A stretch of DNA of 64,000 nt from CANMIH01 sp049116335 (GCA_049116335.1 JAGDYZ010000007.1:62001-126000); one strand, 5' to 3'. Positions 17,399-27,504 are shown, counted from the first letter of the stretch. Translations and numbers: made by a program. Notes: generated by a model not told the origin, from the letters alone.

Positions 17399-18985
17399 AT
17401 GAAACGCACTGTTATGGTGGCGGCACTTGCCGCTGCTACGGCTCTTTGCACCCCAGCGATGGCGCAAGAGCGCGGTGGCACTTTGAAATTTGCCCGCTAT
17501 GACGGCTCGCGCCTGATTGATCCGATCTACGCCGATCGCAACCCAGATATCTGGATGGTTGGGAGCCTGTTTGACACCCTGCTGCGCACCGGTGCCGACG
17601 GGAGCTCGGTCGTAGCAGGTCTGGCGGAAAGCCATTCCGTTTAAGAGGATGGATTGAGCGTCTCGCTGGCACTGCGCGACGGTGTGAAATTCGCGAATGG
17701 ATCCGAGCTGACAAGCGCAGATGTGGTGTTTTCGCTGGATCGCGCGCGCAACCCTGATTTGAGCCCCTGGGCCGGTCTGTTGGGGTCGATCAAATCGGTT
17801 GCAGCGGATGGCAACACCGTCACCATCTCTCTCAACAACCCGGACCCAACCCTGTTGTCGATGCTGGCCACCTTCAACACTGGCATCGTGTCGAAAGCCG
17901 CATTTGATGGCGCCGAAGGCGCGACAGATCAGGAAAAATCCGCCGCGATCTTCGCAAGCGCCAGTGCCGGAGTGGGCTCTGGTCCGTTCTACATGTGTGA
18001 CTTCGAGCAGGGCGCGAGCATGAAGTTTTGCGCCAATGACAACTACTGGCGCATGGGATCGGATGGCAAAGCGCTTCCCTATCTTGAAAGCGTTGATTTC
18101 GAAATCATCCCTGATGATGCGACCCGCATTCTCAAGCTGCAGGCCGGTGAAGTGGATGTGGCTGAGTTCATTCCCTTCAGTCGCGTAAGTGAGCTTGAGG
18201 CGGATCAGTCGATCAATATGAACCTCTACCCCTCGACGCGGATCATCTATTCGCCAATCAACACGCGTGACACCCGCGCAGATGGCACGCCGAACCCTCT
18301 GGCAGACCCGAAGGTGCGTCAGGCGATCAACTTCGCCACTAACAAAGAGGCGCTGATTGGGCTGGTTCTGCAAGGTGCAGGCAAGCCGATGACCTCGCCT
18401 CTGATGGCGGCGGCGACGCCGATGTCGACAGGCGAAACGCCGTTGTATTCCTACGACATGGCCAAGGCGCAGGAGCTGATCAAAGAAGCGGGAGTTGAAC
18501 CCGGAACCGAGATCACTCTGACCACTCTGGCAGGATCGGCCGACGACAGCACCATTTTTGCAGCGTTGCAACAGATGTGGTCGCCGCTGGGATTGAAGGT
18601 GAACGTCGAGCAGGTGGATGGGGCAACCCGTGGGGCGAAGAACCGCTCGGGCGAGTTCGACATCCACACCTATGGCTGGGTGAATGACGTGAATGATCCA
18701 AGTCAGGTTGTGGGCTGGCTGGGATATCATCCGACTCGTAAAGCGGTCGGCACCGGTTGGAACAACGACGAGTTCAACGGGTTGTTCGAAGCGGCCGCGG
18801 TTGAGCTTGATCCGGCCAAACGCGCCGAGCAATTCGCCAAGATGCAGGACATCTATGCCGAAGCAGCACCGTTGTTGTTCATGTATGAGACCCCCTTTGC
18901 GGTGGCGGTTTCCACGTCGGTCGAAGGGTATGTCCAGACACCTTTGGGCAACAATATCTTTGACGAAGCCAGCGTTAACCGCTGA
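17399..18985 (+). pseudogene. Dipeptide-type ABC substrate-binding protein gene with an in-frame stop
   Basis: The start ATG 17399 follows AGGGAGGAATCC and a signal peptide (cut near AMAQE). The frame reads as a typical family-5 solute-binding protein up to LAESHSV, then TAA at 17642-17644, then continues in the same frame as EDGLSVSLALRDGVKFANG, exactly the sequence expected there (usual form: SxDGLxYxFxLRDGVKF). The remaining 447 codons are intact. The stop fits one C-to-A change of a TCA serine codon. Full length would be 528 positions. It is either a recent nonsense mutation that starves the following importer of its binding protein, or a sequencing or assembly error. No other damage is seen, so it is very recent if real. 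Confidence 0.85.
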
Positions 18986-19005
18986 TCTGCGGTAAACGCC
19001 TACTC

Positions 19006-19042
19006 TGGCCGCCGGTTCGTATCCCTTCCGGCGGCCATTTTT
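19006..19042 (+). terminator. Intra-operon hairpin with T run
   Basis: Arms TGGCCGCCGG (19006-19015) and CCGGCGGCCA (19028-19037) are perfect complements, followed by TTTTTG. It lies between the binding-protein gene and the first permease, so it probably acts as a partial terminator that lowers permease and ATPase expression relative to the binding protein. Confidence 0.7.
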
Positions 19043-19058
19043 GTCTCACGAGGACCAG

Positions 19059-20000
19059 ATGGCCACGCTTCATTACATTCTGAAACGGCTAACTTTGATG
19101 ATCCCGACTTTTCTTCTGGTCATGGTGATCATCTTTCTGTTGGTGCGGTTTTTACCTGGTGACCCGGCGCTTGCCATAGCAGGTGATCGCGCATCTGACG
19201 CCGATCTGGCTGCGATCCGAGATCGTTTGGGGCTAAACGAACCCGCCTGGGTGCAGTTTTGGCTGTTTTTGACCAATACGGTGCAGGGCGATCTGGGCAC
19301 TTCGATCCTGATGCGTACTGAGGTGTTGGAAGTGGTCTTGCAGCGCCTGCCCACAACCGCGTTTTTGACGATCTACGCCGTTGGCCTCTCTGTGTTGATT
19401 GCGGGGCCCATGGCTTTTGTTGCAGCTTTGAACCGAGGCCGCTGGCCCGATACGGTGATCCGGACGGTGTTCCAGGTCGGGTTGTCGATGCCGGTTTTCT
19501 ATATTGGCTTGGTTCTATTGACCTTTCTTGCGGCCCAGCTGCGCTGGTTTCCTGTGGGGGGCTATGGCGAGGGCTTTGTCTCACACCTGTATCACCTGTT
19601 TTTGCCGGCCTTTACCGTGGCGCTTTATACCTCGGCGATCATCTTGCGGAACCTCCGCTCGGCTATCATCGAAGTGCTGGACGCCGAGTATGTACAATTT
19701 GCCCGCGCCAAAGGCCTGCCCAATCGGGTGATTTTAGGACGTCATGTTTTGCGCAATGCGCTGATTTCAACGGTGACGTTACTTGGCCTGTCGATCGGCA
19801 ATCTAATGAGCGGCACGTTGGTGACCGAAACTGTGTTTGCGGTGCCCGGCCTTGGGCGGTTGATGCTTGAGGCGATTTTTGCCCGTGACTATCCGCTGAT
19901 CCAGGGATTGACGCTGACCTTTGCGGTGCTGGTGTCGCTGGTCTTTTTGCTCACCGATCTGTTCCAAAGCTCGCTTGACCCAAGGATGCGCCTGTCATGA
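19059..20000 (+). CDS. Dipeptide/oligopeptide-type ABC permease (DppB-like)
   Basis: A 313-residue inner-membrane protein. ATG 19059 has GAGG six bases upstream and gives the usual N-terminus (LHYILKRLTLMIPTFLLVMV). Six hydrophobic helices are visible. The EAA-type coupling loop reads LDAEYVQFARAKGLPNRVIL near residue 205-225. The family-typical end, FQSSLDPRMRLS, is present. It overlaps the next permease by ATGA. It depends on a binding protein whose gene (17399-18985) carries a stop. Confidence 0.9.
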   Translation: MATLHYILKRLTLMIPTFLLVMVIIFLLVRFLPGDPALAIAGDRASDADLAAIRDRLGLNEPAWVQFWLFLTNTVQGDLGTSILMRTEVLEVVLQRLPTTAFLTIYAVGLSVLIAGPMAFVAALNRGRWPDTVIRTVFQVGLSMPVFYIGLVLLTFLAAQLRWFPVGGYGEGFVSHLYHLFLPAFTVALYTSAIILRNLRSAIIEVLDAEYVQFARAKGLPNRVILGRHVLRNALISTVTLLGLSIGNLMSGTLVTETVFAVPGLGRLMLEAIFARDYPLIQGLTLTFAVLVSLVFLLTDLFQSSLDPRMRLS

Positions 20001-20857
20001 GCGATACCTCTCTCACTACATCCGTGCCAGCGCGGCCAACACGGTTGCAATTGGCGCTCGGAAAACCCGGATTTCTGCTGGGTTGTGTCATCATCGGCAT
20101 TTCAGCTTTGCTCGCGCTGATGCCGCATGTCTTTGCCCCCTACGATCCCAATTTCATCGACTATGTCGCCATTCGTAAGCCTCCAAGCTGGGAGCACCCT
20201 TTTGGCACCGACAGTCTGGGGCGCGATAGCTTTTCGCGGGTGATCCATGCCTACCGCGTCAATATGCAGATGGCGATCCTAGCGACGGTATTTGCCTTGG
20301 TGATTGGTGTCGTGATTGGCGCACTGGTTGGCTATTACCGTGGCATTGCGGATATGATCTTTGGCCGTGTGGTCGATGCGATCATCACCTTCCCTTTCCT
20401 TGTCCTGGTCATCGCAGTGGTGGCGGTTCTGGGGCCGGGGCTGATCAACATGTATATCGCGATCACCATGGTGGGCTGGGTCTATTATGCCCGGCTCATG
20501 CGGGCCGAGATCATCGCCCAGATGGGCAATGACTATTCCGATGCAGGTATGGTGATGGGCTATAGTGATCGTCGCATCATTTTCCGCCACTTGCTGCCCA
20601 ATGCGATCACACCTGTCTTGATTTACTGGATGACGGATATGGCGCTGGCGATCTTGTTGGGCTCGTCGCTGGGATATCTCGGGTTGGGGGCGCAGCCGCC
20701 ACAGGCCGAGTGGGGTGTCCTCATCGCCGAAGGACGCAATTTCATCACCACGGCGTGGTGGCTCTCTCTCATGCCGGGGATCGCCATTGTCCTGACCGGA
20801 TTGGGGTTTTCGCTGATTGGCGATGGCCTGGCTGATCTGTTGCGGCCACGTGGATAA
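19997..20857 (+). CDS. Dipeptide/oligopeptide-type ABC permease (DppC-like)
   Basis: A 286-residue inner-membrane protein starting at an ATGA overlap. It has the DppC N-terminal helix, the HPFGTDSLGRDSFSRVIHAY motif near residue 75-95, and the coupling loop near 180-200 (DYSDAGMVMGYSDRRIIFRH). The end GFSLIGDGLADLLRPRG is typical. It forms the transmembrane heterodimer with the preceding gene product. Confidence 0.9.
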   Translation: MSDTSLTTSVPARPTRLQLALGKPGFLLGCVIIGISALLALMPHVFAPYDPNFIDYVAIRKPPSWEHPFGTDSLGRDSFSRVIHAYRVNMQMAILATVFALVIGVVIGALVGYYRGIADMIFGRVVDAIITFPFLVLVIAVVAVLGPGLINMYIAITMVGWVYYARLMRAEIIAQMGNDYSDAGMVMGYSDRRIIFRHLLPNAITPVLIYWMTDMALAILLGSSLGYLGLGAQPPQAEWGVLIAEGRNFITTAWWLSLMPGIAIVLTGLGFSLIGDGLADLLRPRG

Positions 20858-20867
20858 GGGGCAGGAT

Positions 20868-21857
20868 ATGGAACAGACACCTATGCTTGAGGTCGAAGGC
20901 CTGTGCACCACCTTTGGGCGCGGCGGGCAGACCCTGCCAGCTCTGCGAGATGTGAGCTTTACCGTTGGCGAAGGGGAAGTGCTTGGGCTTGTGGGCGAAA
21001 GCGGCTCGGGCAAATCGGTCACTTTGCGGTCGGTACTGGGTCTTGCCCGGCGTTATGGCGAGGTTACGGGATCTGTTAGATGGCAGGGCCAAGAACTTAT
21101 CACCAAGTCAGAGCGTGACCTGCGCCCGATCCGAGGCCGCGATATCGCGATGATTTTCCAAGAGCCGATGACCTCGCTCAATCCGCTGCTGACCGTGGGA
21201 CAGCAATTGGTGGAAACGCTTCAGGCGCATACAGATCTGCCTCGCAAAGCCCGGCGGGAGCGGGCGATTGAAATGCTGGATCTTGTTGGTATTCCGGCAG
21301 CGGCGTCGCGTCTGACGGACTATCCTCACCAGTTTTCCGGTGGCATGCGCCAGCGGGTGATGATCGCGATTGCACTGGCGGCCAGCCCTAAGCTTTTGCT
21401 GGCGGATGAACCCACCACCGCGCTTGATGTGACCATTCAGGCGCAGATTCTTGATCTGATCTTGCGGTTGTCGTCGGATTTGAAAATGGGTGTGATCATG
21501 GTGACCCATGATCTGGGTGTTGTGGCCCAGACCTGTGACCGGGTGGCGGTGATGTATGCCGGTCGGATTGTGGAGCAGGGGCCGGTGCGGCAGGTTTTAC
21601 GCGATCCCCATCACGCCTACACTGTTGGGTTGATGCAATCGGTGCCCGAAGGGGTGGCGCCGCGCACGCAGCTTTATTCCATCCCCGGCACGCCGCCATC
21701 CTTGGCGCATTTGCCTCCGGGCTGCGCGTTTGCACCGCGCTGTGCGGCCTCCACCGAGGCGTGTCTGGCCACGCGGCCGGCGTTGCTTCGGGTGTCTGAA
21801 GACCGACAACTGGCCTGTTTCAATCCAAAAACTCAAACCAAAGGATGTGCAGCATGA
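20868..21857 (+). CDS. Oligopeptide ABC transporter ATP-binding protein (DppD-like)
   Basis: A 329-residue ATPase; I take ATG 20868, preceded by GGGGCAGGAT. Walker A is GESGSGKS near residue 43-50, the signature is FSGGMRQR near 158, and Walker B is LLLADEPTTALD near 178. The C-terminal oligopeptide-transporter domain has the cysteine-bearing segment LPPGCAFAPRCAASTEACLA near 280-300, as in DppD/OppD, where such Cys residues can hold an Fe-S cluster. It overlaps the next ATPase gene by ATGA. Confidence 0.92.
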   Translation: MEQTPMLEVEGLCTTFGRGGQTLPALRDVSFTVGEGEVLGLVGESGSGKSVTLRSVLGLARRYGEVTGSVRWQGQELITKSERDLRPIRGRDIAMIFQEPMTSLNPLLTVGQQLVETLQAHTDLPRKARRERAIEMLDLVGIPAAASRLTDYPHQFSGGMRQRVMIAIALAASPKLLLADEPTTALDVTIQAQILDLILRLSSDLKMGVIMVTHDLGVVAQTCDRVAVMYAGRIVEQGPVRQVLRDPHHAYTVGLMQSVPEGVAPRTQLYSIPGTPPSLAHLPPGCAFAPRCAASTEACLATRPALLRVSEDRQLACFNPKTQTKGCAA

Positions 21858-22852
21858 GTGAGGCCGTTTTAGAGATCAACGATCTGTCATTGGCCTTTCC
21901 CATTTCGCGCAGTCTAGCCGACTGGGTGGCGGGGCGTCCGGGCAAAGTTGTGCGGGCACTAAATGGCGTTTCTTTACAACTTCAAAAGGGGGAAACCCTT
22001 GGAGTGGTTGGGGAATCCGGCTGCGGCAAGTCAACCCTCGCCCGGTGCATCGTGCGCCTCTATGAACCAACAAGTGGATCTGTTCGCCATCACGGACAGG
22101 ACATCTTTGACGCCTCGGTACGCGGCGATCGCGCCTACAACCGCCGGGTCCAGATGATGTTTCAGGATCCGTTTTCTTCACTGAACCCGCGCATGACCAC
22201 CGGTCAAATTCTGTCTGAAGCGTTGCGTGTGCATGAGATGCGGTCTGAGGACCAGATCCCCGTGCGCGTCGATGAATTGCTTGATCTTGTGCGGCTGCCG
22301 CAAGACGCGGCCGAAAAGCTGCCACATGAGTTTTCGGGTGGGCAGCGTCAGCGGATCGCCATTGCCCGCGCGCTGGCGGTTGAGCCTGAGATTTTAATCG
22401 CGGATGAGCTGGTCTCTGCGCTCGATGTTTCCGTTCAGGCACAGGTTGTGAACCTGTTGCTGGAGCTGCAAGAGCGACTTGATTTGACGGTACTGTTTGT
22501 GGCCCATGATTTGCGTCTTGTGCGGCATGTGTCGAACCGGGTTGCGGTGATCTATCTGGGTCGGATCGTCGAGATCGGAGACAGCGAAACTCTGTTCTCT
22601 AGCCCCAGCCATCCCTATTCGCAGGCCTTGCTGTCAGCAGCTCCTTCCATGGACCCTGACGACAAAGGTCAAAAGGTAAAACTTGAGGGTGAATTGCCCT
22701 CGCCGCTCAATGTGCCTACGGGCTGCGCATTTCACCAACGCTGTCGGTTTGCCGATACGCGCTGTCACAGTGAAAGTCCCTCGCTGCGACCACTTGAGGG
22801 GCGCGGCGAAGTCGCCTGTCACCATGTCGAAAAGATTCTGCACAATGCCTGA
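21854..22852 (+). CDS. Oligopeptide ABC transporter ATP-binding protein (DppF-like)
   Basis: A 332-residue ATPase from the ATGA overlap at 21854. Walker A is GESGCGKST near residue 54-62, the signature FSGGQRQR near 160, and Walker B reads ILIADELVSALD (Leu where Pro is most common, a known harmless variant). The C-terminal domain has TGCAFHQRCRFADTRC. With the preceding ATPase it powers the importer. Its 3' end overlaps the start of the M24 peptidase gene by 8 bases. Confidence 0.92.
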   Translation: MSEAVLEINDLSLAFPISRSLADWVAGRPGKVVRALNGVSLQLQKGETLGVVGESGCGKSTLARCIVRLYEPTSGSVRHHGQDIFDASVRGDRAYNRRVQMMFQDPFSSLNPRMTTGQILSEALRVHEMRSEDQIPVRVDELLDLVRLPQDAAEKLPHEFSGGQRQRIAIARALAVEPEILIADELVSALDVSVQAQVVNLLLELQERLDLTVLFVAHDLRLVRHVSNRVAVIYLGRIVEIGDSETLFSSPSHPYSQALLSAAPSMDPDDKGQKVKLEGELPSPLNVPTGCAFHQRCRFADTRCHSESPSLRPLEGRGEVACHHVEKILHNA

Positions 22853-24653
22853 TACACTACGCCACTCGCACGCCGAGATCATCACTACGCTGCGCGAAGA
22901 GTTGCGCGCACAGGGGGTGGATGCCTTTCTGGTGCCGCGTTTTGATGCCCACCAGGGCGAATACATAGCACCACATGACGAACGCCTTGGCTATGTCACC
23001 GGCTTTACTGGTTCGGCGGGCATGGCCATTGTAACGGGCGATGATGTCGCGGTTTTTGTCGATGGGCGATACACTGTGCAGCTTGGCAATCAATGTGCCG
23101 GGCCATTGTTCAGCCATCATCATATTTTTGATGCACCGCCTGAAGAGTGGGTGCGCGTAAATGTGGTAGCGGGCATGCGACTTGGGTTCGATGCCATGCA
23201 TATCCCACCGGCGTGGCATGATCGGTTGGCGCGGGCCTGTGCGGCGGTGGGCGCCCAGTTTGTGCCTTGCGCCCGCAATCCTGTGGATGTGATCTGGCAT
23301 GACCAACCCGCCCCACCCATGGGGCAGGTCGCGGCGATGCCGCTGCAATTTGCGGGGCGCAGCACCACTGAGAAATCGAAGGCGCTGTGGCAGTCTCTCG
23401 AGGCGCAGGGGGTGACGCTGCATGTTGAGACGCAGCCTGATAATATTTCTTGGTTCCTCAATGTACGTGGCTCTGACGTGGCGTTTAACCCGATGCCGCA
23501 AGGCTTTCTGATTGCGAACCGTGCGGGTCAGATTTTCTGGTTTGTGGCTAGGCGCAAGCTGTCCGATGATGTTCTCGAAGCACTGCCTTCTGAGGTTTCT
23601 GTACGTGAACCCGAGGCGTTTTTACATGTCTTGGAGGAACTGACGACATCTGACTCCGTTGTCGCAGTTGATCCGGATTTCTCGCCAGTTGCCGTGCGAC
23701 AGGTTCTAGAGGCCTTGGGAACAGAGGTGATAGAACAGCGCAGCGTACTGACATTGGCGAAGGCTGAGAAGAACGCCACCGAGCTGGAAGGCATGCGCGC
23801 CTGTCATCTGTATGATGGTGTGGCCTGGACTGAGTTCTCGGCTTGGCTTGCGCGTGAGGTGCCTGCGAGGGCGGCGGCGGGCGCACCACTGACCGAGCGC
23901 GAGGCCGAGGCACAGATTTTGGAGTTTCGCCGCGCCCAGCCGGGGTTCTTAGAGGAAAGTTTCAACTCCATTTCAGCGGCCAGCGGCAATGCCGCCATGT
24001 GCCATTATGCCACCACCGAAGTGATGTATGCACAGATCCTGCCCGAAAATCCCTATCTTCTTGATAGTGGGGGGCAATATGAAACGGGAACAACGGACGC
24101 CACGCGATCCTTTTCCTTTGGTTTAACGCGCCCCGATGGCTATGATTGCGCCTATACGGCTGTGTTCAAAGCCTTTTATGCGCTCTCCAGCTTACGGTTT
24201 CCACGCGGCACGCAGGGACATCATATCGACGCCATCTGCAGGCGCCCTCTGTGGGATCTGGGGTTGGACTATGATCATGGCACCGGGCACGGGATCGGGC
24301 ATCGGCTTTCCGTTCATGAACACCCGCAACGGATTGGCAAACCCTATAACCCGGTTGATCTTGTACCCGGCATGGTGATGTCGATTGAGCCCGGGCATTA
24401 TGTGGCCGAGAGTTATGGCATTCGGATTGAAAACCTTTTTGCCATTATTGAGGCTGACGATGGGTTCTTCGAATTTGAGAACATGACCTGTGCGCCGATC
24501 CAGAAGGATATGCTGATAATTGACGCGCTGAGCCCCGAAGAGGTGGCTTGGCTGGATGCATACCATGCCGAAGTGCTCAAACGGGTCAGTCCGTTTCTTA
24601 GCGAAAGCGCGCTTAGCTGGGCACAAGAGGCATGTGCGCCGCTGAGGGCTTGA
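22845..24653 (+). CDS. Xaa-Pro aminopeptidase family protein (M24B)
   Basis: A 602-residue protein from ATG 22845, inside the end of the ATPase gene. The size and layout match cytoplasmic aminopeptidase P: two creatinase-like N-terminal domains (about 1-300) and a pita-bread catalytic domain from about 310. Metal ligands are visible: Asp407 and Asp418 (DSGGQYETGTTDATR), the His of HGTGHGIGH near 480-486, and the Glu residues of SIEPGHYV and GIRIENL. The enzyme removes an N-terminal residue ahead of proline. As last gene of a dipeptide-type importer operon it probably hydrolyses imported Xaa-Pro peptides or related compounds. It is followed by a strong terminator. Confidence 0.9.
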   Translation: MPDTLRHSHAEIITTLREELRAQGVDAFLVPRFDAHQGEYIAPHDERLGYVTGFTGSAGMAIVTGDDVAVFVDGRYTVQLGNQCAGPLFSHHHIFDAPPEEWVRVNVVAGMRLGFDAMHIPPAWHDRLARACAAVGAQFVPCARNPVDVIWHDQPAPPMGQVAAMPLQFAGRSTTEKSKALWQSLEAQGVTLHVETQPDNISWFLNVRGSDVAFNPMPQGFLIANRAGQIFWFVARRKLSDDVLEALPSEVSVREPEAFLHVLEELTTSDSVVAVDPDFSPVAVRQVLEALGTEVIEQRSVLTLAKAEKNATELEGMRACHLYDGVAWTEFSAWLAREVPARAAAGAPLTEREAEAQILEFRRAQPGFLEESFNSISAASGNAAMCHYATTEVMYAQILPENPYLLDSGGQYETGTTDATRSFSFGLTRPDGYDCAYTAVFKAFYALSSLRFPRGTQGHHIDAICRRPLWDLGLDYDHGTGHGIGHRLSVHEHPQRIGKPYNPVDLVPGMVMSIEPGHYVAESYGIRIENLFAIIEADDGFFEFENMTCAPIQKDMLIIDALSPEEVAWLDAYHAEVLKRVSPFLSESALSWAQEACAPLRA

Positions 24654-24677
24654 GCAAAAGGACACTGTGTTTAGATG

Positions 24678-24709
24678 GGGCTGGCGAGGGGATCGCCAGC
24701 CCTTTTTTT
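24678..24709 (+). terminator. Rho-independent terminator of the first peptide operon
   Basis: A perfect 10-bp stem (GGGCTGGCGA and TCGCCAGCCC) with loop GGGGA is followed by seven T. Its T run abuts the stop codon of the convergent M24 gene. Confidence 0.9.
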
Positions 24710-25797
24710 CAGAACATGTCTCGGGGCAGTTCCGAAAAGATCTCGGGCCCGGTGTCGCGCAGGATGACAATCTCTTCCAGACGCACGCCAAATTTGCCGT
24801 TCAGATAAATGCCCGGTTCGATTGAAAAGACGTTGCCTTTGTTCAGCACCACATCCGAGGTGGCGGTGATATAGGGCGGTTCGTGCACGTCGATGCCCAG
24901 CCCATGGCCGGTGCGGTGCAGGAACTGGGGGCCATAGCCCGCAGCGGTGATGACATCGCGCGCGGCACGGTCGACCTCGGCGGCGGTGACACCGGGTTTC
25001 GCGGCGGCCAGCGCGGCCTGAACCGCTTGCTCCACGGTGTCAAAGACCTTTTTGTACTCGTCATCCGGGGTACCGAAGAAACCTGAACGGGTCATGTCCG
25101 ATGGATAGTCATTCAGACGACAGCCGGTGTCGATCAGAACCGCCATATTGTCTTCCAGCACGGTGTCACCCGTGTGGTGATGCGGGAAGGCGCCGTTCTG
25201 ACCAAAGCCGACAATGGTAAACTCAGGCGTGGCGCCATTGGCCTTGTAGTGATCGCGGATGATGTTTTGCACATCGCGTTCGGTCATCCCGGCTTTCAAC
25301 CCGGCAAAGGCGCGCTTCACCGCTTCGTCGTTCAACAGATGCGCGGCTTTGATGGCGTCAAATTCGGCATCGTCTTTCATGGCGCGCAGCAGGCCGACGG
25401 TGTCATCGGTAAAACGGCGGGCGGGGCTGTCCATGGCGTCCAGCAGGCGCAGCGCGAAATCGGCGCGCATGGTTTCATCCAGCACCACGGATTTGCCGGG
25501 GCCTTGGACGTCGCAGGCGGCCAGCAGCGTGTCGAGCGCCTCGGCCGGGCCCTGATCGTCGGACCAGGTTTCCAACGGCAGATTGGTGGCGGTGCGGGCG
25601 GCGTCGGCGTTGAGCACGGGCATCAGGAACCCGGCGTGGCTTTGGCTGACCAAGAGCATCACGGGGCGTTCATCGCCGTGCGGATTCACACCGGAAAGCC
25701 ACATCATATGGCTGGAGGGGCCAAGCGCGACCAGATCGGTGTTGGTCTCACGCATCTTGCCCCGCAAGTGAGCAAGACGGTTATCATAAAGGGACAT
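24709..25797 (-). CDS. M24 Xaa-Pro peptidase-like protein (second, short form)
   Basis: A 362-residue protein; start at 25797 (MSLYDNRLAHL), with an in-frame ATG four codons upstream as the alternative. It has the creatinase N-terminal domain (about 1-130) and a pita-bread domain with metal ligands in DTGCRLNDYPSDMTRSG, HRTGHGLGIDVHEPPY, FSIEPGIYL and GVRLEEI. The short form resembles PepQ/prolidase-like or creatinase-type members. It is convergent with the long M24 gene and lies downstream of the second binding-protein gene, so each peptide uptake set has its own M24 enzyme. Confidence 0.88.
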   Translation of the reverse strand: MSLYDNRLAHLRGKMRETNTDLVALGPSSHMMWLSGVNPHGDERPVMLLVSQSHAGFLMPVLNADAARTATNLPLETWSDDQGPAEALDTLLAACDVQGPGKSVVLDETMRADFALRLLDAMDSPARRFTDDTVGLLRAMKDDAEFDAIKAAHLLNDEAVKRAFAGLKAGMTERDVQNIIRDHYKANGATPEFTIVGFGQNGAFPHHHTGDTVLEDNMAVLIDTGCRLNDYPSDMTRSGFFGTPDDEYKKVFDTVEQAVQAALAAAKPGVTAAEVDRAARDVITAAGYGPQFLHRTGHGLGIDVHEPPYITATSDVVLNKGNVFSIEPGIYLNGKFGVRLEEIVILRDTGPEIFSELPRDMF

Positions 25798-25880
25798 TAC
25801 AGATCTCATGTTGGGGAAAATGAAACGGGCCGTTTGGGTATCCCCAAACGACCCTATGACAAGGAGCGTCTTACACAGAC

Positions 25881-27467
25881 TTAGTCTTTTTCGACCAGAC
25901 GGTAGAAAACAAAGTCGGAGGTTGCGCCGTTGACATAGCCGCTGACGTCTTTGTCCATGGCCACCTGATAGGCCGCCTGGAACATGATCACGATGGGCGA
26001 TGTTTTCTGCACCTCTGCCTGCAGCTCCTGATACATTTCCAGACGTTTCGCTGGATCTGTTTCGGTCAGGGCCGCTTTGGTTTTGGTGTTCATGGCATCC
26101 GGAACCGCCCAGGCGTTGCGCCATGTGGTGGTGGCCGCATACGAGCCGTCAGAGTTGTCCGAGTTATAGGCAAAGGCCTTGGCGTTGGAATGCGGGTCCA
26201 TGAAGTCGGGGCCCCAATACAGCAGCATCGCCTCGTGGGTGCGCTCGCGGTATTTGGTGATGACCTGGCTGCCGGTGCCGGGCAGGATTTCAAAGGAAAT
26301 GCCCGCGTCTTCAAAGCTGGCTTGCAGCGATTGCGCCATATCGGTGAACGGCGCGGCGTTGATCACGTCCAGTTCCACCTTGATCGGGGTTTCGATCCCC
26401 GCATCGGCCAGAATTTGCTTGGCCTTTTCAGGGTTATAGCTGAACGGGGTTTCGTCGTAGGACCCCGGGAAGCCTTTGGGCCAGAAGGCCTGATGCACGT
26501 CCATCTGACCTTTGATGATCGTGTCGGTCATGCCTTTGTAGTTCACCAGATAGCGGGCCGCTTCCCAGATGGCGGGATCGGTCAGGCTGTCGGTTTTCTG
26601 GTTGAACGACAGGAAGTGCACGGCCGCTTGGGGGAAGGTTTCGACCTTGATCTCATCAGCGCTGAGACCGGAAATCTGATCTGGGGTTAGGTTGCGGGCG
26701 AGGTCGATGTCGCCGCTTTCCAGCATCAGTTCCTGCGTTGCGCTTTCCGCCACGTGACGGATCAGAACCGCCTCCATTTTGGGCGCACCTTTGAAATAAT
26801 CGGCGTGGGCGCTCATCCGCACCAGCTGGGCCGGGCGGTAAGAATCCAGTTTGAAAGGACCCGAGCCCGCCGCGTTGGCGTTCAACCAGGCATTGCCCAT
26901 GTCACCGTCAACGTCGTTGGCCATGACGGTCTGCATGTCGACGATCGAGGCCGGTCGCGCGGCCAGTACGTTCATCACAAAGGCAGGAGAGAAATCGCCT
27001 TCGTATTTGACAGTGACGGTGTTGCCCTCGGCACTGACCATCTGGTCGACGTTCTCAGCGGTCCAGCCCAGCTGGGCCAGAATGAAGGCCGGGGTCAGGT
27101 TGAGTTTGATCACGCGGCCCAGCGAGCCCACCACATCCTGAGCGGTGACGGCGTTGCCCGAGTGGAAGGTGGCGCCGTCGCGGATGGTAAAGGTGATGGT
27201 GCGGCTTGCCGCGTCAATCGACCAGCTGGAGGCAACACCCGGCGCCAGAACGGTGGGGTCTTCTGCATCATACTGGACAAGGCGGTCATAGAGGTTGGTG
27301 ACCAGCTCGCCGGAGGTGAACTCATAGGCCTGTGCCGGATCAATGGCGACGATGTCGTCAATGTTCTGTGCCACGATCAGGGCGTTTGCCGGGGTTTCGG
27401 CCACTGCCGCACCGCAGATCGGCAATGCCAAAGCAGATGCCAGCAGGGCGGATTTCAGAAGCTTCAT
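25881..27467 (-). CDS. Dipeptide-type ABC transporter substrate-binding protein (second set)
   Basis: A 528-residue secreted protein with a signal peptide (cut near AVAET, about residue 23) and GGAGGA before the start. Family-5 landmarks are present: NLYDRLVQYDAEDPTVLAPG near 57, ITFTIRDGATFHSGNAVTAQ near 95, and a conserved FQAAYQVAMDKDVSGY end. It is the intact counterpart of the damaged gene at 17399, though the sequences are clearly divergent. Permeases and ATPases for it are on the opposite strand from 28263, beyond the XRE regulator. Confidence 0.9.
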   Translation of the reverse strand: MKLLKSALLASALALPICGAAVAETPANALIVAQNIDDIVAIDPAQAYEFTSGELVTNLYDRLVQYDAEDPTVLAPGVASSWSIDAASRTITFTIRDGATFHSGNAVTAQDVVGSLGRVIKLNLTPAFILAQLGWTAENVDQMVSAEGNTVTVKYEGDFSPAFVMNVLAARPASIVDMQTVMANDVDGDMGNAWLNANAAGSGPFKLDSYRPAQLVRMSAHADYFKGAPKMEAVLIRHVAESATQELMLESGDIDLARNLTPDQISGLSADEIKVETFPQAAVHFLSFNQKTDSLTDPAIWEAARYLVNYKGMTDTIIKGQMDVHQAFWPKGFPGSYDETPFSYNPEKAKQILADAGIETPIKVELDVINAAPFTDMAQSLQASFEDAGISFEILPGTGSQVITKYRERTHEAMLLYWGPDFMDPHSNAKAFAYNSDNSDGSYAATTTWRNAWAVPDAMNTKTKAALTETDPAKRLEMYQELQAEVQKTSPIVIMFQAAYQVAMDKDVSGYVNGATSDFVFYRLVEKD

Positions 27468-27504
27468 GTCAGTCTCCTCCGTTGGATGGTAGTCTTGTGA
27501 TTAT

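Noticed and set aside
17642..17644. Recoding of the in-frame stop, such as selenocysteine or pyrrolysine
   Set aside because: The codon is TAA, not TGA or TAG, and no recoding structure is apparent. A nonsense change or sequence error is more likely.
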